DNA of 64,000 bases from Streptomyces sp. NBC_01232 (GTDB taxonomy: Bacteria; Actinomycetota; Actinomycetes; Streptomycetales; Streptomycetaceae). Positions 44,116 to 51,654 of this stretch are shown one piece after another (the stretch's first letter is position 1; every line of letters begins with the position of its first letter). The DNA is taken from contig NZ_CP108518.1 of assembly GCF_035989885.1 (NCBI RefSeq), forward strand, positions 2,298,501 to 2,362,500, read 5' to 3'. The notes below the pieces were generated by a model. The model saw nothing but the letters and a program-made list of their open reading frames with translations. It searched no databases and was not told where the DNA came from. The position numbers and the translations under genes are program-made.

Positions 44116-44460
44116 CGAGCTCTAAGTTAGCACACCTCGCTGCGGGGAGTCCCGGGGCGAGGGGTGTGACCTGCACCCTCCGGCCCGTCGGCGGCGGTCC
44201 CGCCGGTGGCGCCGCGGGGCGGTCCGGGAGGCCGCAGGCCCGGTCCCCCTTGGGCCGTGGGCGGCCCGGTCCCGTCCGGACGCCCGCCCCGACCCCGGCG
44301 GCCCGATCCGCCCTGGGCGAAAAGATTCACCCCTACGGGTCGGACCGGGCCGGCCGGCGGGCGGCGGAAGTCCCTGGCGGTGGCCCGGCTGCCGGGCGTC
44401 CTGCGCGAGCCCGGCATACCGCGGGCTCCCTCCCTGCTCCCCTCGTGAGCGGTACCGCCG
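44116..44460. other. GC-rich intergenic stretch, no gene seen
   Basis: 345 nt between the csp promoter and the end of fadA6. Frames on both strands give only Pro/Gly/Arg low-complexity reading. Short imperfect hairpins occur, but none is a convincing terminator for fadA6. Confidence 0.5.
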
Positions 44461-45618
44461 CTACAGCCGCTCGATGATCGTGACGTTGGCCTGGCCGCCG
44501 CCCTCGCACATGGTCTGCAGGCCGTAGCGGCCGCCGGTGCGTTCCAGTTCGTGCAGGAGGGTGGTCATCAGCTTCACCCCGGTCGCGCCCAGCGGGTGGC
44601 CCAGGGCGATCGCGCCACCGTTGACGTTGACCCGCTCCGGATCGGCGCCGGTCTCCTTCAGCCAGGCCAGCACCACCGGGGCGAAGGCCTCGTTGATCTC
44701 CACCAGGTCGATGTCGGCCAGCGACATGCCGGTCTTCTTCAGCGCGTACGCCGTGGCCGGGATCGGCGCGGACAGCATGCGGATCGGGTCCTCGCCGCGG
44801 ACCGAGAGGTGGTGGATGCGGGCGCGCGGCCGCAGGCCGTGTTCCCGTACCGCCCGCTCGGAGGCGATCAGCATGGCCGCCGCTCCGTCCGAGACCTGGG
44901 AGGAGACGGCCGCGGTGATGGTGCCGCCCTCGACGACGGGCTTGAGGGTGGCCATCTTCTCCAGGGTCGTGTCCCGCCGCGGGCCCTCGTCGACGCTCAC
45001 GTCGCCGTAGGCCACCGTCTCGCGGGCGAAGCGGCCCTCGTCGATGGCGCGGATCGCCCGCCGGTGGGAGCGGAGCGCGAACTCCTCCATGTCCTGCCGG
45101 GTGATCCCCCACTTCTGCGCGATGAGCTGCGCGCCGTGGAACTGGTTCACCGGGGCGTCCCCGTACCGGGCCCGCCAGCCCGCCGAGCCCGCGTACGGCC
45201 CCTCCGTGAGGCCGAGCGGCTCCGCCGCCTGCCGCGAGGCGAAGGCGATCGGGATCATCGACATGTTCTGGGTGCCGCCCGCGACCACGAGGTCCTGGGT
45301 GCCGGACAGGACGCCCTGCGCCGCGAAGTGCACCGCCTGCTGCGAGGACCCGCACTGGCGGTCGATGGTGACCCCGGGCACCTCCTCGGGCAGGCCGGCC
45401 GCCAGCCAGGCCGTCCGGGCGATGTCCCCCGCCTGCGGCCCCACCGTGTCGAGGCAGCCGAACACCACGTCCTCCACGGCGGCCGGGTCCGCCCCGGACC
45501 GCTCGATCAGTGCCTTCAGGACGTGTGCGCCCAGGTCGGCGGGGTGGACGGCGGCCAGGCCGCCCTTGCGCCGCCCCACGGGGGTGCGTACCGCATCGAC
45601 TATGTAGGCCTCGGGCAT
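44461..45618 (-). CDS. fadA6: FadA6-type acetyl-CoA acetyltransferase (thiolase)
   Basis: A 385-residue thiolase. Start AYIVDAVRTPVGRRKGGLAAVHPADLGAHVLKALIERSG; nucleophilic Cys in TIDRQCGSSQQAVHFAAQ; NEAFAPVVLAWLKETG; GGAIALGHPLGATGVKLMTTLLHELER with the catalytic His; second Cys in TMCEGGGQANVTIIERL. In mycobacteria FadA6 (Rv3556c) cleaves the ring-opened MeDODA-CoA during C/D-ring breakdown. The order fadA6-kstR2-ipdF is the same here. It is the last gene of the leftward operon from the operator at 47226. Confidence 0.88.
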   Translation of the reverse strand: MPEAYIVDAVRTPVGRRKGGLAAVHPADLGAHVLKALIERSGADPAAVEDVVFGCLDTVGPQAGDIARTAWLAAGLPEEVPGVTIDRQCGSSQQAVHFAAQGVLSGTQDLVVAGGTQNMSMIPIAFASRQAAEPLGLTEGPYAGSAGWRARYGDAPVNQFHGAQLIAQKWGITRQDMEEFALRSHRRAIRAIDEGRFARETVAYGDVSVDEGPRRDTTLEKMATLKPVVEGGTITAAVSSQVSDGAAAMLIASERAVREHGLRPRARIHHLSVRGEDPIRMLSAPIPATAYALKKTGMSLADIDLVEINEAFAPVVLAWLKETGADPERVNVNGGAIALGHPLGATGVKLMTTLLHELERTGGRYGLQTMCEGGGQANVTIIERL

Positions 45619-45644
45619 CGGGACTCCTCAGACGGTCGGGTCTG

Positions 45645-46274
45645 TCACGTGGGGCGCAGGGCGATCCCGTCCAGCACCATCGACAGGTACTGGCGGGCGA
45701 TCTCTTCGGGGCTGTGCTGTCCGCCCGGCCGGTACCAGGACGCCGCCACCCACACCGTGTCGCGCACGAAGCGGTAGGTGAGGCGGATGTCGAGGTCGGC
45801 GCGGAAGACCTTGGCGGCGACCCCCCGCTCCAGCGTCCCCAGCCAGGCCTTCTCGAACTTCTGCTGCGAGTCGGACAGGTAGTGGAAGCGGGGCTGGGCG
45901 GAGAGGGTGCGGGACTCCTTCTGGTAGATGGCGACGGCGGCGCGGTGCCGGTCGATCTCCCGGAAGGACTCGGTGACGAGGGCCTCGATGGTCTCCCTGG
46001 GGCCGAGGCCCGCGGCGAGGACGGTGTCGTACCCGTCCCACAGCTCGGTCAGGAAGGCCGAGAGGATCTCGTCGAGCATCGATTCCTTGGAATCGAAGTG
46101 GTAGTAGAGGCTGCCGGCGAGCATTCCGGCGGCGTCGGCGATCTTGCGGACGGTGGTGGCGTTGTAGCCCTGTGCGGCAAAGACCTCGGCGGCGGTGTCG
46201 AGGAGTTCACGACGCCGTTCGGGGGAGGCCGTCACCTGTGGCTTCTTCTGGGATGTCGGCTTGTTCGTTGGCAC
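45645..46274 (-). CDS. kstR2: TetR-family repressor, KstR2 orthologue
   Basis: A 209-residue TetR regulator. DNA-binding part RRRELLDTAAEVFAAQGYNATTVRKIADAAGMLAGSLYYHFDSKESMLDEIL; ligand part with IDRHRAAVAIYQKESRTLSAQPRFHYLSDSQQKFEKAWLGTLERGV and YRFVRDTVWVAASWYRPGGQHSPEEIARQYLSMVLDGI, which follow KstR2 (Rv3557c) block by block as I remember it. KstR2 binds HIP-CoA and controls the C/D-ring genes. Two KstR2-like palindromes lie in this cluster (37398, 47226). It sits between fadA6 (26 nt) and ipdF (15 nt) in one operon, so it is likely autoregulated. Confidence 0.88.
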   Translation of the reverse strand: MPTNKPTSQKKPQVTASPERRRELLDTAAEVFAAQGYNATTVRKIADAAGMLAGSLYYHFDSKESMLDEILSAFLTELWDGYDTVLAAGLGPRETIEALVTESFREIDRHRAAVAIYQKESRTLSAQPRFHYLSDSQQKFEKAWLGTLERGVAAKVFRADLDIRLTYRFVRDTVWVAASWYRPGGQHSPEEIARQYLSMVLDGIALRPT

Positions 46275-46289
46275 GCGTCCATTCTCGGC

Positions 46290-47072
46290 CTACGCGTGCT
46301 GGCTGCTGACCGACACCGTCTCGCCGGTCATGTACGACGAGTAGGCGCTGGCCAGGAAGACGATGACGTTGGCGACCTCCCATGGCTCGGCGTACCGGCC
46401 GAAGGCCTCGCGGGCGGTGAGTTCGGCCAGGAGCTCCTCGCTGGTGACCTTCACCAGATGCGGGTGCATGGCCAGGCTCGGGGCGACCGCGTTGACACGT
46501 ACGCCGAACTCGGCCGCCTCCAGGGCCGCGCAGCGCGTCAGCGCCATCACCCCGGCCTTGGCGGCGGCGTAGTGGGCCTGGCCGGTCTGGGCGCGCCACC
46601 CGATGACGGAGGCGTTGTTGACGATCACTCCGCCGCCGCCGGAGGCCTTGAGGGCGCGGAGGGCGGCGCGGGTGCAGCGGAAGGTGCCGTTCAGGGTGAC
46701 GTCGAGGACGCGGGACCACTGGGCGTCGGTCATGTCGACGAGGGCTGCGGTGCCGCCGAGGCCGGCGTTGTTGACGACGATGTCGAGGCGGCCGTGGGTC
46801 TGCTCGGCGAGCGCGAAGAGGGCCTGGACCTGGTCCTCGTCGGTGACGTCGCAGGGCAGGGAGGTGACGCGGTCCGCGCCGAACTCGGCGGCGAGCGTCT
46901 CCTCGGTCTCCTTCAGGCGGCGGGCGTGGGCGTCGCCGATGACGATGGCGGCGCCCTCTTCGAGGAGGCGGCGGGCGGTGGCTCCGCCGATCCCGGCCCC
47001 GGCGGCGGCGGTGACGACGGCGGTGCGGCCCTTCAGCAGTCCGTGCCCGGGGACATAGTCGGGGGTGTTCAC
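46290..47072 (-). CDS. ipdF: IpdF-type short-chain dehydrogenase (5-hydroxy group oxidation)
   Basis: A 260-residue [47 protein letters not shown] is the start seen in Rv3559c/IpdF, with an unusual AAAGAGIG cofactor loop; VVNNAGLGG; Ser in [30 protein letters not shown] (YxxxK); end [15 protein letters not shown]. IpdF oxidises the ring-C hydroxyl of 5-OH-HIC-CoA. GTG 47072 has AGGAGG upstream and overlaps the TGA of the fadE30 minigene by four bases, so its translation is coupled to that remnant. Confidence 0.87.
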   Translation of the reverse strand: MNTPDYVPGHGLLKGRTAVVTAAAGAGIGGATARRLLEEGAAIVIGDAHARRLKETEETLAAEFGADRVTSLPCDVTDEDQVQALFALAEQTHGRLDIVVNNAGLGGTAALVDMTDAQWSRVLDVTLNGTFRCTRAALRALKASGGGGVIVNNASVIGWRAQTGQAHYAAAKAGVMALTRCAALEAAEFGVRVNAVAPSLAMHPHLVKVTSEELLAELTAREAFGRYAEPWEVANVIVFLASAYSSYMTGETVSVSSQHA

Positions 47073-47212
47073 GCCCGTACCTCCTTGGGAAGGCCGAGGA
47101 TCCGCTCGGCGATGAGGGTGCGCTGGATCTCGTCCGAGCCCGCGTAGACGGTGTCGGCGCGGGCCCGTAGCCACCCCCGGACCTCGGTGCGGAACTCCTC
47201 GACGCTGCTCAT
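47069..47212 (-). pseudogene. fadE30: fadE30 internal-deletion remnant: 47-codon in-frame minigene
   Basis: The ORF from ATG 47212 to TGA 47069 encodes 47 residues. It begins [16 protein letters not shown], the start of an acyl-CoA dehydrogenase N-terminal helix, and continues directly with [20 protein letters not shown] and [10 protein letters not shown], the exact C-terminus of such enzymes (in FadE30 about 350 residues later). Both halves match my memory of FadE30 (Rv3560c), the gene expected upstream of ipdF. An in-frame deletion of about 1 kb removed the FAD- and substrate-binding core. The ORF keeps its start, stop, 4-nt coupling to ipdF and position behind the operator at 47226. The product cannot be an active dehydrogenase. 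Confidence 0.87.
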
Positions 47213-47225
47213 GGCCGTACGTTAA

Positions 47226-47245
47226 CCTACCAAACACTTGTTAGG
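47226..47245. promoter_or_regulatory. KstR2-like operator, divergent promoter ipdF/echA
   Basis: CCTACCAAACACTTGTTAGG (20 bp) is a palindrome of the form CCTA-n-CAA-n4-TTG-n-TAGG. Its core (47229-47242) read on the other strand is AACAAGTGTTTGGT, one base different from the site at 37401-37414. It lies 14 nt before the minigene ATG and 30 nt before the enoyl-CoA hydratase start. Confidence 0.78.
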
Positions 47246-47275
47246 GAAGCTTCGCCCGTGAAGGATGGCAGCCGC

Positions 47276-48133
47276 ATGCCCGACGACCGCACGCCCGACG
47301 ACACACCCGTGCTCCACGAGCGCCGCGGCCCGGTCGCGTACGTGACCATGAACCGCCCCCGCTATCGCAACGCGCAGAACAGCGCCATGACGTACGCGCT
47401 GGACGACGCCTTCTACCGGGCCGCCGAGGACCCCGCGGTGAAGGTGGTCGTCCTGGCCGGGGCCGGTGACCACTTCTCCGCGGGCCACGACATCGGCACC
47501 CCGCAGCGCGACGCCCACCTGCCCTTCGAGCGGCGGGCCGGCCTGTGGTGGGACCACACCGGGCGGCCGGGCGCCGAGTCCCGCTTCGCGCGCGAGTCGG
47601 AGGTGTACCTGGGGATGTGCCGGCGCTGGCGCGAGCTGCCCAAGCCGGTGATCGCCTCGGTGCGCGGGGCATGCGTGGCGGGCGGCCTGATGCTGGCCTG
47701 GGTCTGCGACCTGATCGTGGCGAGCGAGGACGCCTTCTTCGCCGACCCGGTCGTACGGATGGGCATCCCGGGGGTCGAGTACTTCGCGCACCCGTGGGCG
47801 ATGCCGCCGCGGATCGCGAAGGAGTTCCTCTACACCGGCGACCGGATGTCCGCCCGGCGCGCGTACGAGGTCGGCATGGTCAACCGGGTCGTGGGGGCGG
47901 ACGTGCTGGAGGCCGAGACCGAACGCCTCGCCCTGCGGATCGCCGAGATGCCGGCCTTCGGACTGGCGCTGGCCAAGCGGGCCGTCAACCAGGCCGAGGA
48001 CCTCCAGGGCCTGCACACCGGAATGGACTCGGTGTTCGGCCTGCACCACCTCGCGCACGCGCACAACGCGGAGACCGCGGCGGACTCGCTCGGCGGGATG
48101 GACATATCCGCCATGAAGGAGGCGAACACCTGA
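47276..48133 (+). CDS. enoyl-CoA hydratase/isomerase family protein
   Basis: A 285-residue crotonase. VAYVTMNRPRYRNAQNSAMTYALDDAFYRAAED is the usual start; the oxyanion-hole regions are GDHFSAGHDIGTP and VRGACVAGGLMLAWVCDLIVASEDAFFADPVVRMGIPGVEYFAHPWAMPPRIAKEFLYTGDRM. The long insert after GHDIG (WWDHTGRPGAESRFARESEVYLGMCRRW) marks a subgroup seen with steroid and aliphatic acid genes. ATG 47276 is chosen with AAGGA nine nt upstream; GTG 47258 is an alternative. It probably hydrates the C/D-ring side-chain enoyl-CoA, or acts in another beta-oxidation step, under KstR2-like control. Confidence 0.83.
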   Translation: MPDDRTPDDTPVLHERRGPVAYVTMNRPRYRNAQNSAMTYALDDAFYRAAEDPAVKVVVLAGAGDHFSAGHDIGTPQRDAHLPFERRAGLWWDHTGRPGAESRFARESEVYLGMCRRWRELPKPVIASVRGACVAGGLMLAWVCDLIVASEDAFFADPVVRMGIPGVEYFAHPWAMPPRIAKEFLYTGDRMSARRAYEVGMVNRVVGADVLEAETERLALRIAEMPAFGLALAKRAVNQAEDLQGLHTGMDSVFGLHHLAHAHNAETAADSLGGMDISAMKEANT

Positions 48134-49290
48134 TGGACCCGACGATGAACCTGGCCCAGACGGCCGAGGTGGAGGAGTTCCGGGCCGAGGCACGGGACTG
48201 GCTGGCCCGCCGGGTCCCCTCCTCCCCCCTCCCCTCCCTGGAGACGGCGGAGGGCTTCGCGGCGCACCGGGAGTGGGAGGCGCAGCTGCACGCGGACCGG
48301 TGGTCGGTGGTGTCGTGGCCCGAGGAGTACGGGGGCCGGGGCGCGGACATCGTGAAGTGGCTGGTCTTCGAGGAGGAGTACTGGGCGGCGGGCGCGCCCG
48401 GCCGGGTCTCCCAGAACGGCATCAACCTCCTCGCGCCGACCCTCTTCGACCACGCGAGCCCGCAGCAGCGGGCGCGGGTGCTGCCGTCGATGGCGAGCGG
48501 CGAGGTGATCTGGGCGCAGGCCTGGTCGGAGCCCGAGTCGGGGTCCGACCTGGCCTCGCTGAAGTCGCGGGCACGGCGGACGGACGGCGGCTGGCTGCTG
48601 TCCGGCCAGAAGACCTGGTCCTCACGGGCCGCCTTCGCGGACCGCGCCTTCGGGATCTTCCGCACCGACCCGGACACCCCGAAACCGCACCAGGGGCTGA
48701 CGTACCTGATGTTCGACCTGCGGGCGCCGGGCGTGACGGTGCGGCCGATCGGCCGCCTGGACGGCAAGCCGGCCTTCGCGGAGCTCTTCCTGGACCGGGT
48801 CTTCGTCCCGGACGAGGACGTCATCGGGGAGCCCGGGCAGGGCTGGCGGATCGCCATGTCGACGACCGGGAATGAGCGCGGGCTGACCCTGCGCTCCCCC
48901 GGCCGGTTCCTGGCGGCGGCCGACCGGCTCGTCGGGCTGTGGCACGGGCACGGCGACCCGTCCGACACCGCGCTGCGCGACCGGGTGGCGGACGCGGTGG
49001 TCGGGGCCCGCGCCTACGAGCTGTTCACCTGGGCGAACGCCTCCCGCTTCGCGGCGGGGGAGACGATCGGCGCCGAGTCCAGCCTGAACAAGGTGTTCTG
49101 GTCGGAGTACGACATCGCCCTGCACGAGACGGCGCTGGACCTGCTGGGCCCGGACGCGGAGCTCGCGGACGGCGAGTGGGCCGAGCCGTGGGTGTTCTCC
49201 CTCGCCGGGCCGATCTACGCGGGGACGAACGAGATCCAGCGCGACATCATCGCCGAGCGGCTGCTCGGCCTCCCGAAGGGCCGCCGCTGA
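48133..49290 (+). CDS. fadE31: FadE31-type acyl-CoA dehydrogenase
   Basis: A 385-residue acyl-CoA dehydrogenase. VEEFRAEARDWLARRVPSS, SWPEEYGGRGADIVKWLVFEEEYWAAGAPGRVSQNGINLLAPTLF, IWAQAWSEPESGSDLASLKS (FAD/substrate loop), WLLSGQKTWSSRAAFADRAFGIFRTD, ERGLTLRSPGRFL and the end GPIYAGTNEIQRDIIAERLLGLPKGRR. It resembles Rv3562 (FadE31) more than FadE30. ATG 48133 overlaps the hydratase stop (TGATG) and its own stop overlaps the next ATG in the same way. FadE31/32/33 type proteins form heteromers acting late in C/D-ring breakdown. Confidence 0.85.
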   Translation: MDPTMNLAQTAEVEEFRAEARDWLARRVPSSPLPSLETAEGFAAHREWEAQLHADRWSVVSWPEEYGGRGADIVKWLVFEEEYWAAGAPGRVSQNGINLLAPTLFDHASPQQRARVLPSMASGEVIWAQAWSEPESGSDLASLKSRARRTDGGWLLSGQKTWSSRAAFADRAFGIFRTDPDTPKPHQGLTYLMFDLRAPGVTVRPIGRLDGKPAFAELFLDRVFVPDEDVIGEPGQGWRIAMSTTGNERGLTLRSPGRFLAAADRLVGLWHGHGDPSDTALRDRVADAVVGARAYELFTWANASRFAAGETIGAESSLNKVFWSEYDIALHETALDLLGPDAELADGEWAEPWVFSLAGPIYAGTNEIQRDIIAERLLGLPKGRR

Positions 49291-50285
49291 TGCGTTTCCT
49301 GCTGACCGACGAACAGTCGGACTTCGCCCGGACGCTGCGCTCCCTGCTGGGTTCGGCGCAGGTCCCGGCGGCGGTACGGGCCTGGGCGGACGGCGACGCC
49401 GGGCCCGGGCGGGCGCTGTGGTCCCGGCTCGCGGCGACGGGTCTGTTCGCGCTGGCCGTGCCGGAGGCCCACGAGGGGGCGGGCCTGCTCCCGCTGGAGC
49501 TGTCCCTCGGCCTCGTGGAGCTGGGCCGGGCCGGGGTGCCGGGGCCGGTGGTGGAGAGCGCGGCCGCCTGCGTGCTGCTGTCGGAGCTGGCGGACGAGTC
49601 GCTCGCCAAGCGGTTCCTGCCGGGGCTGGCCCTGGGCGAGGCCTCGGCCACGCTGACCCTGCCGGGCGGGAGTCCGTACGCGCCGGACGCGGACGCGGCC
49701 ACGTACTGCTTCACGGTGTCGCAGGCGGGCGTACTGCGGCTGGCGGGCGCCCCGGCCGGGCCGCTCAGGTCGACCGACCCCGCGCGCCGGCTGTCCCTCC
49801 CGCCGGCCGACGGGGGTGAACTGCTCGCGGAGGGCCCGGAGGTGACCCGGGCGGCCGGAGTTGCCTGGCGGTGGGCCCGGCTGCTGACGGCCGCCCAATG
49901 CCTGGGCGTCGGTGAGGCGCTGCTGGCCCGGACGGTGGAGTACGCGAAGCAGCGCACGCAGTTCGGGACGCCGATCGGGTCCTTCCAGGCCGTGAAGCAC
50001 CGGCTGGCGGACACCCTGCTCGCCCTGGAGTTCGCCCGGCCGCTGGTGTGGGCGGCGGCGCTGTCCCCGGGGCCGGGCGAGGTGGCGGCGGCGAAACTGG
50101 CGGCCGGCGAGGCGTCCTACCGGGCGGCGATGACGGCGCTCCAGCTCCACGGTGCGGTGGGCTACACCGAGGAGCTGGACCTGTCCCTGTGGCTGCGCAA
50201 GGCCCGGCCGCTGCGCGATGCCTGGGGTACGCCGTCGGCCTGCCGGGCCGAGGTCCTGCGGTCGCTCACACCACGGCGACGCTGA
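49290..50285 (+). CDS. fadE32: FadE32-type acyl-CoA dehydrogenase subunit
   Basis: A 331-residue, short acyl-CoA dehydrogenase: MRFLLTDEQSDFARTLRSLLGSAQVPAAVRAWADGD, LFALAVPEAHEGAGLLPLELSLGLVELGRAGVPGPVVESAAA, a shortened beta-domain, then AAQCLGVGEALLARTVEYAKQRTQFGTPIGSFQAVKHRLADTLLALEFARPLVW and LHGAVGYTEELDLSLWLRKARPL. The usual NEIQR end is missing, as in the partner subunits of alpha2beta2 dehydrogenases of steroid catabolism. The TGATG overlap with fadE31 supports a heteromer. Its last 20 nt overlap the convergent methyltransferase gene. Confidence 0.83.
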   Translation: MRFLLTDEQSDFARTLRSLLGSAQVPAAVRAWADGDAGPGRALWSRLAATGLFALAVPEAHEGAGLLPLELSLGLVELGRAGVPGPVVESAAACVLLSELADESLAKRFLPGLALGEASATLTLPGGSPYAPDADAATYCFTVSQAGVLRLAGAPAGPLRSTDPARRLSLPPADGGELLAEGPEVTRAAGVAWRWARLLTAAQCLGVGEALLARTVEYAKQRTQFGTPIGSFQAVKHRLADTLLALEFARPLVWAAALSPGPGEVAAAKLAAGEASYRAAMTALQLHGAVGYTEELDLSLWLRKARPLRDAWGTPSACRAEVLRSLTPRRR

Positions 50286-50991
50286 GGCTCACGACGTACT
50301 GCTCCTCGACGATGCCGTCCGGGAAGAGCGGGCCGAGCAGTTCCCGCTCCCCCTCGAGGTACGCGCGGGTCCGGGCCTCGCCCAGGACCAGGAAGGCGGA
50401 GTGGCTGGCCAGGTTGGCGAGGTGATCGTCCAGCGTGATGCGCCGCGACCACGTCACCGACCGGGTGGCGAAATCACCGAGCCCCTCGGGCAGGGTGCGG
50501 CAGGGCTGGCCCTCGACCTCGAAGAAGGCCCGGAGCCGCTCCTCCTGTCCGGCGATCCACGGGACGGTGGCGTCCGTGTCGTTCCACCAGATCGCGAGCG
50601 CGCCGCCGGGGCGCAGCACCCGCCGGGCCTCGGGCACGGAGCGCGCCGGGTCGGTCCAGTGCCAGGCCTGGGCGTAGGTGAGCAGGTCGACGGAGCCGGT
50701 GGCCAGCGGCAGCCGGTCCCCGTCGCCGCGCACGATCGGGATGCCGGGGTGCGTCCGGCGGAATTCGGCGGCCATCCCGTCCCCGGGCTCCACCGCGACG
50801 ACCTCGGCCCCGCGCTCGTGCAGGAGCGTGGTGGCGATCCCGGTCCCGGCTCCTACATCGGCCACCCGGGCCCCGGCGAGCGGCCGGCCGGTGAGGGACT
50901 CGACGGCGTCGAAGAGGGCCGGGGGGTAGCTGGGGCGGTGGGCCGCGTACAGAGCGGCTGCTGCGTCGAAGGAACGGGCACGTGTGGTCAT
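50266..50991 (-). CDS. class I SAM-dependent methyltransferase
   Basis: A 241-residue methyltransferase: SAM motif I VADVGAGTGIATTLLHERGAEVVAVEPGDGM, motif II VRGDGDRLPLATGSVDLLTYAQAWHWTDP, motif III RVLRPGGALAIWWND. This is the UbiE/Methyltransf_11 type; substrate unknown, possibly a small metabolite. It is convergent with fadE32 and overlaps it by 20 nt. ATG 50991 is used, although the ribosome site is weak; GTG 51012 is an alternative. Confidence 0.85.
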   Translation of the reverse strand: MTTRARSFDAAAALYAAHRPSYPPALFDAVESLTGRPLAGARVADVGAGTGIATTLLHERGAEVVAVEPGDGMAAEFRRTHPGIPIVRGDGDRLPLATGSVDLLTYAQAWHWTDPARSVPEARRVLRPGGALAIWWNDTDATVPWIAGQEERLRAFFEVEGQPCRTLPEGLGDFATRSVTWSRRITLDDHLANLASHSAFLVLGEARTRAYLEGERELLGPLFPDGIVEEQYVVSLSVAVV

Positions 50992-51098
50992 GCGCCCATT
51001 CTTTTCGATCACGCAATCGGCAACAAGATCGCGGTACTTGCACCGTGCGGAGAGCGACCGTGGAGGGCTGCTCCTGCACGGTCGAGCGGCCGCGGCCC

Positions 51099-51647
51099 TC
51101 AGGGCCGGCGGCGCAGGGAGATCCGTACGACGAGGGCGGTCTGGAGCAGGATCAGAGCCCCGGTGCCGAGGGCCGGCCAGCGCGGCCGGTCCGGGCGTCC
51201 GCCGAGGGACCAGGCCGGTCCGTCGGGGTCCACGGTCACCTTCAGCCGGGCGCCGACCGGGAGGTCCGTCGCGACGGGGCCGGGCAGGTCCCGGCCCGCC
51301 TCCGTGCGCAGCCGGAGCGAGGGGGCCGGCGCCCCGCCGTCCTCCACCGTCTTCCGCTCGGCGACGACCGCCAGCTCCTCGCGGCCGCGGTCGTGGAGGG
51401 TGTGCCGGTCCCAGGTGATCCCGCCGGCCACCGCGATCGCGACCGCGAGGAGCGCGACGGAGGTGCGGGCGACGAACTCGGCGTCGGTCCCGTGCGGTAC
51501 GGCGGCGCCGACGACGAAGACGGCCAGCAGGACCGGGACCCAGGCGCCCTCGGGGCCCTGCAGGAACCAGATGGCACCGAACTCCACTGCCAGGAGCAGG
51601 CAGTTGCGCAGCACCGCGCCCGGCAGTCTCCGTATCAGTTCAGCCAT
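51099..51647 (-). CDS. membrane protein, function unknown
   Basis: A 182-residue protein: helices near residues 10-30 (GAVLRNCLLLAVEFGAIWFL), 38-52 (WVPVLLAVFVVGAAV) and 62-80 (TSVALLAVAIAVAGGI), an external domain of about 80 residues rich in charged strands (VVAERKTVEDGG, RLKVTVDPDGP), and a last helix (WPALGTGALILLQTALVV). No family is recognised. It is the distal gene of the leftward LLM-SDR-esterase run, 8 nt from the esterase stop. GTG 51653 is an alternative start. Confidence 0.65.
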   Translation of the reverse strand: MAELIRRLPGAVLRNCLLLAVEFGAIWFLQGPEGAWVPVLLAVFVVGAAVPHGTDAEFVARTSVALLAVAIAVAGGITWDRHTLHDRGREELAVVAERKTVEDGGAPAPSLRLRTEAGRDLPGPVATDLPVGARLKVTVDPDGPAWSLGGRPDRPRWPALGTGALILLQTALVVRISLRRRP

Positions 51648-51654
51648 GGACACA

